Below, one piece after another: positions 1 through 10,509 of a DNA stretch of 64,000 nucleotides; position 1 is the first letter of the stretch; each line of letters begins with the position of its first letter. Origin of the DNA: Nitrosomonas aestuarii (GTDB lineage: Bacteria; Pseudomonadota; Gammaproteobacteria; Burkholderiales; Nitrosomonadaceae); the NCBI RefSeq assembly GCF_003046585.1, contig NZ_QAAE01000011.1:1-64000 (forward strand), given 5' to 3'. The notes below the pieces were generated by a model that saw only the letters and a list, made by a program, of their open reading frames with translations, was not told the origin of the DNA and searched no databases. The position numbers were made by a program, and so were the translations under genes.

Positions 1-548
1 ATAAAAAAGTAATTGTGGAATGAGGCACGACTTGCTAAAGTGATTATGACAAAGTCGCTCGGTAATTAGACCGACAGTTTCCCTTGGTAATCACACTAAC
101 ACAGGTTAACTACTCTGATGATTATGAGCGCTTAGTTTTTAGTTTCGTTTTAACAGATGTTATGCCCAAACTATGATTTGAACAGAAATATGATCATTTC
201 TACTGTAAATTTATTGGTAACACCGGGGGCGTCTCAAAGCAAATATAGATTGTCCGGCAGTTAACTAGAACGTATTACTTTGAATAACTGGTAGAGATCT
301 GTTTGGAGGAGTCAGTCAAGGCCGACGAAAACTCTGGCTGAGGGAGTGCTTATGGAAGTTTTACATTTCTGCACGTATCTTAACGACTTGCATTTACAAG
401 ATTTTAGAAATTTCCAGTAACTCATCTTGAGTGGTTTTTTGTTGCCTATTGTTTTGCTGGTATGACGGGTATTGATAAATGATGGTGACATTTATTTGTG
501 ATGCAAAAAAAACATCTGGGCAAATATTATCTAAGTCACTGAATAAGC
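1..548. other. non-coding stretch left of the initiator tRNA
   Basis: I see no convincing gene here. The sequence is AT-rich and stops occur in all frames. One nested inverted repeat is visible at 40-94: GTGATTA at 40-46 pairs with TAATCAC at 88-94, and inside it TCGGT (59-63) pairs with ACCGA (70-74). It could be a small structured RNA or the end of an upstream transcript, but nothing identifies it. The only longer open frame (394-642, minus) is an artefact that runs through the tRNA. Confidence 0.5.
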
Positions 549-625
<77 letters not shown>

Positions 626-860
626 TCTGGAAAGACAAGCATTATATATTATTTTGTCGCGTGATTGTTAGCGTTAACGCAAAAAACTTCGGATGAACCG
701 AAATGACTGTCCTAAAGTGAATGATCAGCAATCGATAAACTGTGCGAATCATTTTCCCAGTTATTTTTGTAAAATTGGGAAGTTAGTCGTTTTTAATGAA
801 AGACTTTAATTTAAAATAGTTATCTTTAAAATGCGCGTGTGCTGAAACAAATTCTGTCAA

Positions 861-1373
861 TTAACGCCAAGGCATTATCGGGATGGTTGAAATGCTGTTT
901 TTTGGCGATCCTTCAATGATGCGGTCACTATAAGTCAGGTAAACCAGAACATTTCTTTTAGGATCATAAAAACGTACGACTTGTAAGGACTTGAAAAGTA
1001 ACGATGTATTTTTTTTAAAAACTTCCTCACCGTCTGCATCGCCATTTTTGACATTCTCAGGAAGTCTGATCGGTCCAACTTGTCTGCAGGCAATGGATGC
1101 GTCTGAGGTGTCTTCAGCAATACCTACTACCCCACTTACGCCACCGGTTTTTGCTCTGCTTAAGTAACATGTTGCACCAGCAATATCAGGATCATCAAAT
1201 GCTTCGATGACAATTTTATCGTTAGCGCCAAGCAGTTTAAATTTGGTTGATACGCTTCCAATTTTTTCAGCGCTCAGTGATGATGAGAAGAATATGAGTA
1301 GAATAACATTCGAAATGAACGCAATTTTAAAAAAAATTCTTTTGTTGTGAGGGTTCGTTGTCGTATTTGTCAT
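861..1373 (-). CDS. creA: CreA family exported protein
   Basis: A 170-residue protein with an N-terminal signal peptide: basic start, hydrophobic core at about 15-33, and likely cleavage after SLSA. The mature part begins [10 protein letters not shown] and contains FDDP and [10 protein letters not shown], which are typical of the CreA (DUF1454-like YjhA/CreA) family of small periplasmic proteins. Its biochemical role is not known. The ATG at 1371-1373 is preceded by an AGGA ribosome site at the usual distance. It is a single gene on the minus strand, divergent from rimP and with the tRNA downstream. Family assignment is confident; function is not assigned. Confidence 0.85.
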   Translation of the reverse strand: MTNTTTNPHNKRIFFKIAFISNVILLIFFSSSLSAEKIGSVSTKFKLLGANDKIVIEAFDDPDIAGATCYLSRAKTGGVSGVVGIAEDTSDASIACRQVGPIRLPENVKNGDADGEEVFKKNTSLLFKSLQVVRFYDPKRNVLVYLTYSDRIIEGSPKNSISTIPIMPWR

Positions 1374-1713
1374 GTTTTCCTGCCATATATTGTTGAAAAT
1401 GTCTTATATTTTAAGATATTTTATATTATAAATCCCTGATATTGATTAATCTATAGGGGTGATGCGGTTGCGGATAAAATACAGGTTTATTTGTGATTAG
1501 CTGCAATGAGGTCCGCCGGGTCACTATAGCACCACGTTTTAAGACTACGTCACTTGTCGTTTGTGCGAAAGTTTTTTCATGTAAGTTAATGAACAGATTT
1601 TTAATCTTATTATGGGCTGATGCTTAAGTCGTGAGTGACATACTCATTTCAACTTAATTATCGATATATGTTCCATATTTTCTAAATATTTGATAAAATT
1701 GCGTCTAATTTCG

Positions 1714-1740
1714 ATGGGCTTTTTCAGCCCATTTTTTATT
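1714..1740 (+). promoter_or_regulatory. terminator-like hairpin in the rimP leader (possible attenuator)
   Basis: ATGGGCT (1714-1720) pairs with AGCCCAT (1725-1731) over a short T/C loop and is followed at once by TTTTTTATTTG. This is the shape of an intrinsic terminator, yet it lies 13 to 40 bases before the rimP start rather than at the end of a gene. Premature terminators before rimP (rimP-leader) are known in enterobacteria, and NusA encoded downstream affects termination, so autoregulation by attenuation is plausible. The rest of the gap (1374-1713) is AT-rich and should hold the divergent creA and rimP promoters. Confidence 0.5.
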
Positions 1741-1752
1741 TGTGTTGAGGAT

Positions 1753-2181
1753 ATGGTGCTTGAAGAATTGCTAGAACTAACTCTTGCGGGTATGGGGTAT
1801 GAGTTGGTTGAGATTGAGCAATTATCACGCGGTAAATTGATAAGAGTATTTGTTGATAAGGAAGGCGGGATCACGATTGATGATTGCGTTACGATCAGTA
1901 ATCATTTAAGTCGACTTTTAACCGCTGAAAATATCGATTATGGCCGACTTGAGGTATCTTCGCCGGGATTAGACAGGCCCATAAAAAAAGAGAGCGACTT
2001 TCTCCGTTTTGCCGGCGAAGTGATTAAATTAAAACTGCGCGTTCCGGTACAGGGACAAAGAAATTTTGTAGGAGTTTTGCGGGAAGTAAATGATGGCATT
2101 TTAAAACTTGAAGTCGAAGGTGAATTATTTGACCTTGATATGCGCAATATTGGAAAGGCTCGTCTGGTTCCAAAATTGTAG
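1753..2181 (+). CDS. rimP: ribosome maturation factor RimP
   Basis: A 142-residue cytoplasmic protein of the RimP (YhbC/DUF150) family, which assists assembly of the 30S subunit. Family signatures are present: the N-terminal [12 protein letters not shown] segment, [17 protein letters not shown], and the SPGLDRPI motif at the end of the first domain, then the small SH3-like C-terminal domain. I chose the ATG at 1753 because it has a TTGAGG ribosome site just upstream and matches the usual RimP start. An in-frame start at 1690 would run through the leader hairpin and add 21 unlikely residues. It is first in the rimP-nusA-infB-rbfA-truB cluster, 26 bases from nusA. Confidence 0.95.
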   Translation: MVLEELLELTLAGMGYELVEIEQLSRGKLIRVFVDKEGGITIDDCVTISNHLSRLLTAENIDYGRLEVSSPGLDRPIKKESDFLRFAGEVIKLKLRVPVQGQRNFVGVLREVNDGILKLEVEGELFDLDMRNIGKARLVPKL

Positions 2182-2207
2182 GCAATTAGAAATTTGACTG
2201 GAGGACT

Positions 2208-3680
2208 ATGAGCCGCGAGATTTTATTGTTGGTTGATGCGTTGGCGCGTGAAAAATCTGTGGAAAAAGAAATTGTTTTTACAGCGTTAGAAATGGCATTA
2301 TCTTCTGCAACAAAAAAAAGATTTCATGAAGATGTAGAGACACGTGTTTCCATCGACAGAGAAACAGGAGATTATGAGTCCTTTCGCCGGTGGCTGGTGG
2401 TGGAGGATGATGCTGTCGAAGAACCTTCTCGTCAAATTTCTTTAAGCGAAGCCAATAAAATTAATCCTGAGTTTCAACTAGAGGATTACTATGAGCAGCC
2501 TTTAGAGCCGATTGAGTTCGGTCGTATCGGTGCCCAGGCTGCTAAACAGGTTATTTTTCAAAAAATTCGAGATGCTGAGCGCGAGCAAACACTCAGTGAC
2601 TTTCTGGAACGTGGAGATTATCTGGTAACAGGTACGATTAAGCGATTGGAGCGAGGCAATGCAATTGTTGAATCGGGCAGGGTAGAGGCTGAATTGCCGC
2701 GTGATCAGATGATCCCCAAGGAAAATTTACGTGTGGGTGACCGCGTTCGTGCCTATCTCTATAAAGTGGATCGTGCGACCAGAGGACCGCAATTAAAACT
2801 TTCGCGCATTACTCCAGATTTTTTAACAAAATTGTTTGAGCTAGAGGTGCCAGAAATTGAGGAAGGTATTCTGGAAATCAGATCAGCTGCAAGAGATCCC
2901 GGCTCACGCGCGAAGATTGCGGTAAAATCAAATGATCAGCGTGTTGATCCGATTGGAACATGCGTTGGAATGCGTGGTTCTCGTGTGCAATCGGTTATCA
3001 GTGAATTGTCCGGAGAGCGTGTGGATATCATATTGTGGTCGGATGATCCGGCCACTTTCGTCATCAATGCGCTGGCACCGGCTGAAATCAGTAGTATCAT
3101 GGTTGATGAAGAAGGCCACAATATGGACATTGTGGTTGATGATGAAAATTTAGCGCAAGCGATCGGTCGCGGTGGGCAAAATGTGCGATTAGCCTCTGAG
3201 TTGACTGGTTGGTCTCTCAATATTATGACTGTAGAAGAATCAGAAACCAAGCATGAACAGGAAGCATCGCACATCAAGCAGCTTTTTATGAATAAGCTGG
3301 ATGTTGATGAAGAAATTGCTGGAATTTTAGTTCAGGAGGATTTTGCTACACTTGAAGAAGTCGCTTATGTTCCATTAAGTGAAATGCTCGAAATTGAATC
3401 ATTGGATGAAGAAACAATCAATGAAATACGTGAGCGTGCGCGTAATGTGCTATTAACAGATGCTATTGCGAGTGAAGAAAGGGTTGAAAATGTTGCGGAT
3501 GATTTGCTTTCGCTCGAAGGTATGGATATTGAGACCGTGCGTGTTTTGGCATCTCAAGGCATTACTAATCAGACCGACCTGGCTGATTTGGCGGCTGATG
3601 ATCTTGTGGAAATGACCGGGATGGATATTGATCGTGCAAATAAACTGATTATAAAGGCACGTGAGCCTTGGTTTGTTTAA
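2208..3680 (+). CDS. nusA: transcription termination/antitermination factor NusA
   Basis: A 490-residue RNA polymerase-binding factor that controls pausing, intrinsic termination and antitermination. Domains in order: N-terminal RNAP-binding domain (1-125), S1 domain (about 135-200, with the [11 protein letters not shown] strand), two KH domains (about 230-345, including [13 protein letters not shown] and the [12 protein letters not shown] loop), and two C-terminal acidic repeats (about 365-490) as in the long proteobacterial form. Length is normal for the family. The start ATG follows a GGAGG site. It lies between rimP and infB, the conserved order, with a 97-base gap before infB. Confidence 0.97.
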   Translation: MSREILLLVDALAREKSVEKEIVFTALEMALSSATKKRFHEDVETRVSIDRETGDYESFRRWLVVEDDAVEEPSRQISLSEANKINPEFQLEDYYEQPLEPIEFGRIGAQAAKQVIFQKIRDAEREQTLSDFLERGDYLVTGTIKRLERGNAIVESGRVEAELPRDQMIPKENLRVGDRVRAYLYKVDRATRGPQLKLSRITPDFLTKLFELEVPEIEEGILEIRSAARDPGSRAKIAVKSNDQRVDPIGTCVGMRGSRVQSVISELSGERVDIILWSDDPATFVINALAPAEISSIMVDEEGHNMDIVVDDENLAQAIGRGGQNVRLASELTGWSLNIMTVEESETKHEQEASHIKQLFMNKLDVDEEIAGILVQEDFATLEEVAYVPLSEMLEIESLDEETINEIRERARNVLLTDAIASEERVENVADDLLSLEGMDIETVRVLASQGITNQTDLADLAADDLVEMTGMDIDRANKLIIKAREPWFV

Positions 3681-3777
3681 ATCATCGAGTAATGATGGGT
3701 AAGATTTTAAATAATTCTATACTAATCAGTTTTTCTATGTTTATTTAAGTTTGTTGAAGGGGTTAGAAAGGTTATAA

Positions 3778-6480
3778 ATGGCGCAAATGAGTGTGGAACA
3801 ATTTGCTAATGAACTTGGTTTGTTGCCAGCGGTATTGTTGGAACAACTCCAAGCGGCTGGTGTCAAGAAACTGTTGGCGGAAGATAATCTGACTGAGCAG
3901 GATAAGGCGCAGTTGCTGGATTATTTACGAAAAACACATGGCGCTAAAGAAACGAAAAATAAAGTAACCTTAACACGTCGTCAAACTTCGGAAATACGCA
4001 AAGCCGATAGTATGGGCAGAGCGCGTACCATTCAGGTTGAAGTGAGAAAAAGGCGTGTATTTACCAAGCCGGCTATTGAAGGGGAAGAACAAAGTAAGCC
4101 AGCAACAACAGAAACAAAAACGAAAACATCTGTAACTGAGTCTGTAATCGACGCAGAGCAATTGGCTTTACGTGAAGAAGAAGCAAAGAAACAATCGGAA
4201 TTAATAGCGCGCCAGATAGCAGAAATTCAGCGCAAGAAGATGCGTGGAAAAAATGAGGCAGGGCAGGAGGAAGAAATAAAAACTGCACCTGAAGCGGCAA
4301 CTGTTGAAACTGAAGAACAGAAACAGGGTGGCGAGGTGTTAGCAGCTCCGGTTATTGCCGAGGAGCAGCCGAATGTAGATACAAATGCAGCAACTGAAAA
4401 TGTCGGAGAGGATAAAAAACAAACCGAAGAAGCATCATCAATGCAAGGTGAAAAGTTGTCTGAAGACGCGAAACCCAAGCCATTGTTAAAACAGGAAAAG
4501 AAAGGCGATAAAGCAGACAAGACTGAAAAAGCCGATAAGACTGAAAAGAAGAAAAAGCTGAGTAAGCAAACGGGTTGGAAAGAAGAAGGGGCGCGTAAAC
4601 GCGGTGTGAAGACACACGGCGATGTGTCTGGTGGCCAGGGATGGCGAACCCGTCGTGATAAACAGCATAAGGCATCTGCAGCTGATACAAAAAAAGAACA
4701 TGGTTTTTCAGCGCCAACTGAGCCGATCGTGCGTGAAATTACGGTGCCAGAAACTATTTCAGTCGGTGCGCTTGCGCAAAAACTGTCAGTTAAGGCAGCT
4801 GATATTATTAAGGTTTTAATGAACATGGGCAGCATGGTAACGATCAATCAAATGCTGGACCAGGAAACGGCCATGATTGTGGTTGAAGAATTGGGCCATG
4901 TTGCCAAGTATGCAGCACTGGATAGTCCTGAAGCTTTTCTTGCTGATAGCGAATCGATCATTGCTGATGCAGAAATGGAACCGCGAGCGCCTGTCGTTAC
5001 GGTAATGGGGCATGTAGATCATGGAAAAACATCTTTATTGGACTTTATTCGTCGTTCGCGTGTGGCGGGTGGTGAAGCGGGAGGCATTACACAGCATATA
5101 GGTGCTTACCATGTTGAGACAGAACATGGCATGATAACTTTTTTAGATACGCCCGGTCATGAGGCTTTTACCGCTATGCGCGCGCGCGGTACCAGAATTA
5201 CCGATATTGTTATTTTGGTGGTTGCTGCCGATGATGGCGTAATGCCTCAAACTGTTGAAGCGGTACATCATGCCAAAGCAGCCAAAATTCCGATAATTGT
5301 TGCAGTCAATAAAATTGATAAACCAGAAGCTAACGTTGAAAAAATTAAGCAAGAACTGGTTGCACATGAAGTGGTGCCTGAAGACTGGGGTGGCGATACT
5401 ATGTTTATCGAGGTTTCAGCTAAAACTGGTCTGGGCATTGATGCTTTACTGGAAGGTGTTTTGTTACAGGCAGAGGTTTTGGAGCTCAAGGCGCCTAAGA
5501 AAACATCTGCCAGAGGGGTGGTAATTGAATCACGTTTAGATAAGGGACGTGGCCCGGTTGCAACCATTTTGGTTCAGTCAGGTACGCTCAGACGAGGTGA
5601 TGTACTTTTGGCAGGTGCGGTTTTTGGTAAAGTGCGTGCTATGAGTGATGAAAATGGTAAGCAAATAAAACAAGCAAGTACTTCAATTCCGGTTGAGATA
5701 CATGGTTTGTCAGAGGTGCCGGATGCCGGTGAAGTGGTTACAGCGTTGGATGATGAGCGTAAAGCAAGAGAAATTGCGCTTTTCCGTCAAGGCAAATATC
5801 GGGACGTTAAGCTTGCCAAGCTTCATGCGGCTAAGCTGGAAAATGTTTTTGATCAGCAAGAAGATGTCAAAGTACTTTCTTTGATTATTAAAGCTGATGT
5901 GCAGGGATCTTGCGAGGCGCTTGCGCATGCTTTACAGAAGCTTTCAACTGACGAGGTTAAAGTCAATATTATCCATAGCGGTGTGGGTGCGATTATTGAG
6001 TCGGATATCAATTTATCGCTGGCATCTAAAGCCGTGGTAATTGGTTTTAATGTGCGTGCAGATGCCGGTGCGCGTAAGTTGATAGCTTCAAGTGGCGTAG
6101 ATGTGCGTTACTATAATATTATTTATGAAGCCGTTGATGAAGTTAAAGCTGCCTTGTCAGGGATGATGGCACCCGAACGCAAGGAGAATATTCAAGGACT
6201 CGTTGATGTCCGGGAAATCTATCGTATTCCGAAGGTTGGTGTGGTTGCCGGGTGCTATGTACTGGAAGGTATCGTAAAAAGAAATTCACTGATAAGAGTG
6301 TTGCGCGACGGTAAAGTTGTCCAGAGCTGTGAATTGGACTCTTTAAAACGATTTAAAGATGATGTTAAGGAAGTAAGGGAGAGCTTTGAATGTGGCGTGT
6401 CGCTCAAAAATTACAACGATCTACAAGTAGGTGATCAACTGGAGGCTTATGAAATTATTGAAACGGCACGTACGCTTTAG
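3778..6480 (+). CDS. infB: translation initiation factor IF-2
   Basis: A 900-residue GTPase that places initiator tRNA on the 30S subunit and promotes subunit joining. It has an IF2-N domain at 1-50, a long charged linker (about 60-320) with a short KADKTE repeat near residue 245, and a second IF2-N domain around 320-370. The G domain follows, with GHVDHGKT at 411-418, DTPGH at 457-461 and NKID at 511-514. Domains II, III and the C-terminal tRNA-binding C1/C2 end the protein. Length is usual for betaproteobacteria. The ATG is preceded by a GAAGGGG-type site. An internal start giving a shorter IF2 form is possible but I did not identify one. Confidence 0.98.
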   Translation: MAQMSVEQFANELGLLPAVLLEQLQAAGVKKLLAEDNLTEQDKAQLLDYLRKTHGAKETKNKVTLTRRQTSEIRKADSMGRARTIQVEVRKRRVFTKPAIEGEEQSKPATTETKTKTSVTESVIDAEQLALREEEAKKQSELIARQIAEIQRKKMRGKNEAGQEEEIKTAPEAATVETEEQKQGGEVLAAPVIAEEQPNVDTNAATENVGEDKKQTEEASSMQGEKLSEDAKPKPLLKQEKKGDKADKTEKADKTEKKKKLSKQTGWKEEGARKRGVKTHGDVSGGQGWRTRRDKQHKASAADTKKEHGFSAPTEPIVREITVPETISVGALAQKLSVKAADIIKVLMNMGSMVTINQMLDQETAMIVVEELGHVAKYAALDSPEAFLADSESIIADAEMEPRAPVVTVMGHVDHGKTSLLDFIRRSRVAGGEAGGITQHIGAYHVETEHGMITFLDTPGHEAFTAMRARGTRITDIVILVVAADDGVMPQTVEAVHHAKAAKIPIIVAVNKIDKPEANVEKIKQELVAHEVVPEDWGGDTMFIEVSAKTGLGIDALLEGVLLQAEVLELKAPKKTSARGVVIESRLDKGRGPVATILVQSGTLRRGDVLLAGAVFGKVRAMSDENGKQIKQASTSIPVEIHGLSEVPDAGEVVTALDDERKAREIALFRQGKYRDVKLAKLHAAKLENVFDQQEDVKVLSLIIKADVQGSCEALAHALQKLSTDEVKVNIIHSGVGAIIESDINLSLASKAVVIGFNVRADAGARKLIASSGVDVRYYNIIYEAVDEVKAALSGMMAPERKENIQGLVDVREIYRIPKVGVVAGCYVLEGIVKRNSLIRVLRDGKVVQSCELDSLKRFKDDVKEVRESFECGVSLKNYNDLQVGDQLEAYEIIETARTL

Positions 6481-6512
6481 TTGGATTTTGTCGTCGTAAC
6501 AATTTAGTAATA

Positions 6513-6881
6513 ATGCCTAAAGACTTCTCTCGTTCTCTGCGTGTGGCCGATCAGATTCAACGTGAACTGGCTGATTTGTTGCGACATGAAATTAAAGATC
6601 CCCGGCTTGATCAAATTACGATTACAGCAGTCGAGGTAACGCGCGACTATGCGTATGCCAAAGTTTTTTATACGACATTAGGAGAGTCAGAAAAAATCAC
6701 TTTGGTAGAAAAAGGCCTGGAAAAAGCAATTGGATTTATTCGGTCCAGTTTATCCAAAAGAATGCAATTGCGCGTCGTTCCGCAATTAATTTTTGTCTAT
6801 GACAAATCTGTTGAGCATGGCGCATATATGTCAAAGTTAATAGATGAAGCTGTTGCCCAAGAGAACAAAAATGAGACCTGA
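6513..6881 (+). CDS. rbfA: ribosome-binding factor A
   Basis: A 122-residue KH-fold protein that binds the 30S subunit near the 5' end of 16S rRNA, needed for late maturation and cold adaptation. Family features seen are the N-terminal RVADQIQRELADLLR helix, DPRL, the VTRDYAYAKVFYTTLG strand and a VPQLIFVYDKSVEHG stretch near the end. Length is typical (E. coli 133). It starts 32 bases after infB with a weak ribosome site, which suggests read-through translation in the same transcript, and truB follows. Confidence 0.95.
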   Translation: MPKDFSRSLRVADQIQRELADLLRHEIKDPRLDQITITAVEVTRDYAYAKVFYTTLGESEKITLVEKGLEKAIGFIRSSLSKRMQLRVVPQLIFVYDKSVEHGAYMSKLIDEAVAQENKNET

Positions 6882-6957
6882 TTGATTAGTTAAAGCTTGA
6901 GGCAACGCTTGTTTTTTCAACTTGGATACGTTTTGGGAATTTGTTACTTTTCACTTT

Positions 6958-7914
6958 ATGGCTAAGCGTAGTATTAGCGGTGTATTACTATTAGATAAGT
7001 CATACGGGATTACATCTAATAAAGCGCTGCAGAAAGTTAAGTACTTATATGAATCAGCCAAGTCTGGGCACACCGGTACACTAGACCCCTTGGCAACAGG
7101 TATATTGCCAATCTGCATGGGGGAGGCCACTAAATTTTCTTCTATATTGTTAAACGCAAACAAGACTTATGAAGCTGTAATCAAGTTAGGCTATCAAAGT
7201 ACGACAGGTGACGCAGAGGGGATAATTGAAAAATTGATTGAGGTAGGTACAACTAAACTAACCATTCAATATTGTGAAACGATTCTGCAACAATTTGTGG
7301 GAGAAACCATACAGATACCGCCAATGTATAGTGCTTTAAAACATCGCGGAAAACCATTATATTTTTATGCCCGCAACGGGGAGGTAATTGAGCGTGAGCC
7401 ACGCACAATTCTAATTCATGAAATCCAAATTAAATCGTTATTTCAGAACGAGCTGACCATAACAGTCAGTTGCGGAACCGGCACCTATATTCGTACGTTG
7501 GCAGAAGATATTGGAAGGGCATTGGGTTGTGGTGGCGCCTATCTGATTAAATTATGCCGCAGTTCTCTGGGTTTTTTTGATTTGTCACAAGCGAGAAAAC
7601 TCGAAGACCTTGAAGAAATGGATAAAGGTGATCGTGACTACTGTTTATTACCGATAGATAGCATCTTGCAGGATTTGCCCCGCGTAGTGCTCGATAAAAA
7701 TGAAACGAAGAATATTTTGCAAGGGCGCGTTCTATCAGAAAAACCAGACCTAAATGATTGGGCAGCGCAAAAATCACATGATAAAAGTGTACGTTTGTAT
7801 TATCGGCAATTATTTCTGGGGCTTGGTGAAGTCACGTCAGAGCAAACTATAAAACCTAAACGCTTATTGTCTGAATCACATTTAATAAATCAGAATCAAT
7901 TGCAGCTAAATTGA
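6958..7914 (+). CDS. truB: tRNA pseudouridine-55 synthase TruB
   Basis: A 318-residue enzyme that makes pseudouridine 55 in the T-arm of tRNAs. The catalytic aspartate is D43 in GHTGTLDPLATG. The YEAVIKLG, IPPMYSALKH and GTYIRTLAEDIG motifs of the TruB family follow in order, and a PUA-like C-terminal region ends the protein. I take ATG 6958 as the start because MAKRSISGVLLLDK matches the usual N-terminus. An in-frame TTG at 6922 would add 12 residues with no family support. It closes the rimP-nusA-infB-rbfA-truB cluster. The usual partner rpsO is not next to it; the ccm operon begins 80 bases on. Confidence 0.95.
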   Translation: MAKRSISGVLLLDKSYGITSNKALQKVKYLYESAKSGHTGTLDPLATGILPICMGEATKFSSILLNANKTYEAVIKLGYQSTTGDAEGIIEKLIEVGTTKLTIQYCETILQQFVGETIQIPPMYSALKHRGKPLYFYARNGEVIEREPRTILIHEIQIKSLFQNELTITVSCGTGTYIRTLAEDIGRALGCGGAYLIKLCRSSLGFFDLSQARKLEDLEEMDKGDRDYCLLPIDSILQDLPRVVLDKNETKNILQGRVLSEKPDLNDWAAQKSHDKSVRLYYRQLFLGLGEVTSEQTIKPKRLLSESHLINQNQLQLN

Positions 7915-7994
7915 TTTTTGTATGTTTAGTAATGTGATGATACAGATCAGGGTCAATGCGTTATAATCCTACGTTTAATTTCGTACAATGAATA

Positions 7995-8609
7995 ATGCTA
8001 CATGGAGTTAATCTGACTTGCGTACGTGGCGATCGCAGACTTTTTAAGGAAGTGAATTTTACTTTGGAAGCGGGCGGATTAATGCAAGTGAACGGGCCTA
8101 ATGGAAGCGGAAAAACGAGTTTGTTGCGGATACTGTGTGGTTTAACGAGTCCAGCCTTTGGTAAAATTACGTGGCGGGGTGAAACCGTGCGCGCTCTTGA
8201 TGGTCAATATTATAGGGATTTGACTTATATCGGTCACCTAACTGGTACGAAAGACGACCTGACCGCGCTCGAGAATTTGCGTATATCGAGCGCATTGTCA
8301 GGTGTGCAAGTTACTGAGAAGCAAGCCAGAGATGCACTCGCTCATATGGGTTTAGTTGGCAGAGAGTTATTGCCGGCTAAAGTACTTTCGCAAGGTCAAC
8401 GAAGACGTGTTGCGCTTGCACGTCTACTAGTTTGTAATACAACATTATGGATTTTGGATGAACCATTGGCAGCTTTAGATGTGGCTGCTGTAAAGCTAAT
8501 TCAGGATTTACTGGAACAGCATCTGCAAGAAGGTGGAATGGTCGTGATGACGACGCACCAAGATATTGATATTGCTGCCGTATCGACAGTGCAACTGCAG
8601 TTGGCATAA
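7995..8609 (+). CDS. ccmA: heme exporter ATP-binding protein CcmA
   Basis: A 204-residue ABC ATPase, the energy-coupling part of CcmABCD, which releases holo-CcmE during cytochrome c maturation (System I). Walker A is GPNGSGKT at 34-41, the signature LSQGQ is at 131-135 and Walker B with the catalytic Glu is WILDEP at 152-157. Length matches the family. The ATG at 7995 has a poor ribosome site, and a second ATG at 7988 is out of frame. It is first of nine ccm genes running to 15633; ccmB starts one base after its stop. Confidence 0.95.
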   Translation: MLHGVNLTCVRGDRRLFKEVNFTLEAGGLMQVNGPNGSGKTSLLRILCGLTSPAFGKITWRGETVRALDGQYYRDLTYIGHLTGTKDDLTALENLRISSALSGVQVTEKQARDALAHMGLVGRELLPAKVLSQGQRRRVALARLLVCNTTLWILDEPLAALDVAAVKLIQDLLEQHLQEGGMVVMTTHQDIDIAAVSTVQLQLA

Positions 8610-8610
8610 T

Positions 8611-9270
8611 ATGTTCTTTTGGGTAATTCAGCGTGATCTGTTACTGGCGATACGTCGTAGATCCGATGTTTTAACAACGCTGTTTTTCTTTGTGATCGTC
8701 GTCAGTTTGTTTCCATTAAGTGTGGGGCCGGAAATGAATATGTTACGAACAATGGCGCCTGGTATTGTATGGGTTGCGGCTTTGTTGGCCTCAATGCTTT
8801 CATTAGGCAGGCTGTTTTCCAATGATTATATGGACGGTACACTTGAGCAGATGCTACTGTCGCCACAATCATTATCGGTCCTTGTGTTAGGAAAAGCATT
8901 GGCGCACTGGCTAGTGACGGGTGTTCCCCTTGTATTGATGGCACCGATTTTAGGTATCCAGTACGATTTGCCGATGGATGCACTGTTTGTATTAACTATA
9001 TCGTTATTACTTGGTACGCCAGTACTGAGTTTAATTGGTGCAATCGGCGCGGCTTTAACACTTGGTTTGCGTGGAGGCGGTGTTTTAATTTCTTTACTTG
9101 TTTTGCCACTTTATATTCCTGTTCTCATTTTTGGATCAGGTGCGGTTGAGGCTAATATGGCAGGTGTAGGACATGATGCGCATTTGTCATTGTTGGGCGC
9201 ATTTCTACTCGTTTCACTTGTTTTTGCTCCTTGGGCAGCAGCTTCCTCTCTTAGAGTTTCAATGGAATAG
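8611..9270 (+). CDS. ccmB: heme exporter permease CcmB
   Basis: A 219-residue inner-membrane protein with about six hydrophobic segments, the permease subunit paired with CcmA. The N-terminal FFWVIQRDLLLAIRRRSDVL and the LFSNDYMDGTLEQMLLSP segment are characteristic. The ATG at 8611 directly follows the ccmA stop, which implies translational coupling. An upstream in-frame start inside ccmA (8566) would add 15 non-conserved residues. A 224-base gap follows before ccmC, the only large break in the operon. It is AT-rich and might hold an internal promoter, but I could not fix one. Confidence 0.94.
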   Translation: MFFWVIQRDLLLAIRRRSDVLTTLFFFVIVVSLFPLSVGPEMNMLRTMAPGIVWVAALLASMLSLGRLFSNDYMDGTLEQMLLSPQSLSVLVLGKALAHWLVTGVPLVLMAPILGIQYDLPMDALFVLTISLLLGTPVLSLIGAIGAALTLGLRGGGVLISLLVLPLYIPVLIFGSGAVEANMAGVGHDAHLSLLGAFLLVSLVFAPWAAASSLRVSME

Positions 9271-9494
9271 CAGTCAATGCTAGATAATCAGCTTCTCAAA
9301 GGTTTGTCTTGGACGAACTTATAATAACAGATATGATTTTTTAGGAGATTTTTGAGTTGTATCAAAGCAATTTTTTGATTCCTATTTTTTGGTATAGAAT
9401 TGGCGACTATAGATAGGCTGCACTCATAAAAAATAAACTTCTAAAATAGCGCATACAAACAAAATATAAATTTATAACTAATATCTTTCTTTAT

Positions 9495-10238
9495 ATGGCA
9501 ATTAATTGGTACAAATACGCAGCACCCGCTAGTTTTTATTCACTCGCGGGCAAAATGATTCCATTCTTTACAATAATTGCATTCGGTTTACTGGTGGCGG
9601 GGCTTTATATCGGTTTTTTTGTCGCACCTACAGATTTTCAACAGGGTGAAGCATACCGTATTATTTTTATTCATGTCCCCGCAGCATGGATGTCGATGTT
9701 CCTATACGTTGTAATGGCATTCTGGGCTGGCATCGGACTTGCTTTTAACACGCGGTTGTCTTCCATGATGGCGACTGCAATTGCTCCGACAGGTGCGTTG
9801 TTTACATTCCTGGCATTATGGACTGGATCGCTCTGGGGAAAGCCGATGTGGGGCACCTGGTGGGTGTGGGATGCACGGTTGACTTCTGAATTGATCTTGT
9901 TATTTTTGTATATCGGATTTATGTCATTGCAAGCGGCCATTGATGATCCGAGAAGAGCGGATAAAGCGGGTGCAATCATCGCATTGGTCGGTGTTATTAA
10001 TATTCCGATTATTTACTTTTCAGTACAATGGTGGAATACCCTTCATCAAGGCGCATCAGTAAGTGTGACCCAGGCACCTACTATGGCTTCAACAATGTTA
10101 ACCGGCATGATGGTCATGGTATTTGCAAGCTGGATGTATGCTATCGCGGTAATCTTGAAGCGTGTACGAGTTATCATTCTGGAGCGAGAAAGTAATACCG
10201 CGTGGGTCGCTGAACTTAGACGAAAGGGAGCGTTTTGA
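9495..10238 (+). CDS. ccmC: heme handling protein CcmC
   Basis: A 247-residue six-helix inner-membrane protein of the heme-handling family that presents heme to the chaperone CcmE. The tryptophan-rich WWD-type motif is at 119-126 (WGTWWVWD). The two conserved periplasmic histidines that ligate heme are most likely H60 (FIHVP) and H184 (NTLHQG). Length is typical. There is no strong ribosome site before the ATG. It overlaps ccmD by one base (TGATG), so the two are coupled. Confidence 0.96.
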   Translation: MAINWYKYAAPASFYSLAGKMIPFFTIIAFGLLVAGLYIGFFVAPTDFQQGEAYRIIFIHVPAAWMSMFLYVVMAFWAGIGLAFNTRLSSMMATAIAPTGALFTFLALWTGSLWGKPMWGTWWVWDARLTSELILLFLYIGFMSLQAAIDDPRRADKAGAIIALVGVINIPIIYFSVQWWNTLHQGASVSVTQAPTMASTMLTGMMVMVFASWMYAIAVILKRVRVIILERESNTAWVAELRRKGAF

Positions 10239-10495
10239 TGAATTGGTCAAGTTGGGCAGAATTTTTTGCAATGGGTGGATATGGTGTTTATGTTTGGGGT
10301 TCGTACGCAGTGACATTTGCATGTGTAATAGGTGAGATCCTTTTAATTTCTAAACGTCGTCGAACTTTAGTTAAAAGATATGGTCTGATTCACGATTCAG
10401 TTACGGAAGAATTTTCAGATACTAAAACAGTTCAAAACACCGAAAAGACTTCAGATACAAAAGAAATTTCAGATGGACAAAGAGATTTCAAATAA
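10238..10495 (+). CDS. ccmD: heme exporter protein CcmD
   Basis: An 85-residue small membrane protein with one transmembrane helix (about 15-37), preceded by the family motif WAEFFAMGGYGVYVWGSYAV and followed by a basic RRRTLVKR stretch. CcmD holds CcmABC and CcmE together and helps release holo-CcmE. The C-terminal 40 residues are hydrophilic and rich in Thr, Glu, Asp and Lys, which is longer than the usual 45-70 residue protein. The start is the ATG overlapping the ccmC stop; an overlapping TTG three bases earlier is less likely. Confidence 0.9.
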   Translation: MNWSSWAEFFAMGGYGVYVWGSYAVTFACVIGEILLISKRRRTLVKRYGLIHDSVTEEFSDTKTVQNTEKTSDTKEISDGQRDFK

Positions 10496-10509
10496 AGAAG
10501 AGATAAAAA

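Noticed and set aside
4227..4847. 206-residue open frame opposite infB
   Set aside because: It is antisense to the charged linker of IF-2; Lys/Glu codons read backwards give long Phe/Leu/Ser frames. No ribosome site or family match.
9271..9494. Promoter between ccmB and ccmC
   Set aside because: TATAGAAT near 9395 resembles a -10 box but no -35 box lies at a proper distance, so I did not list it.
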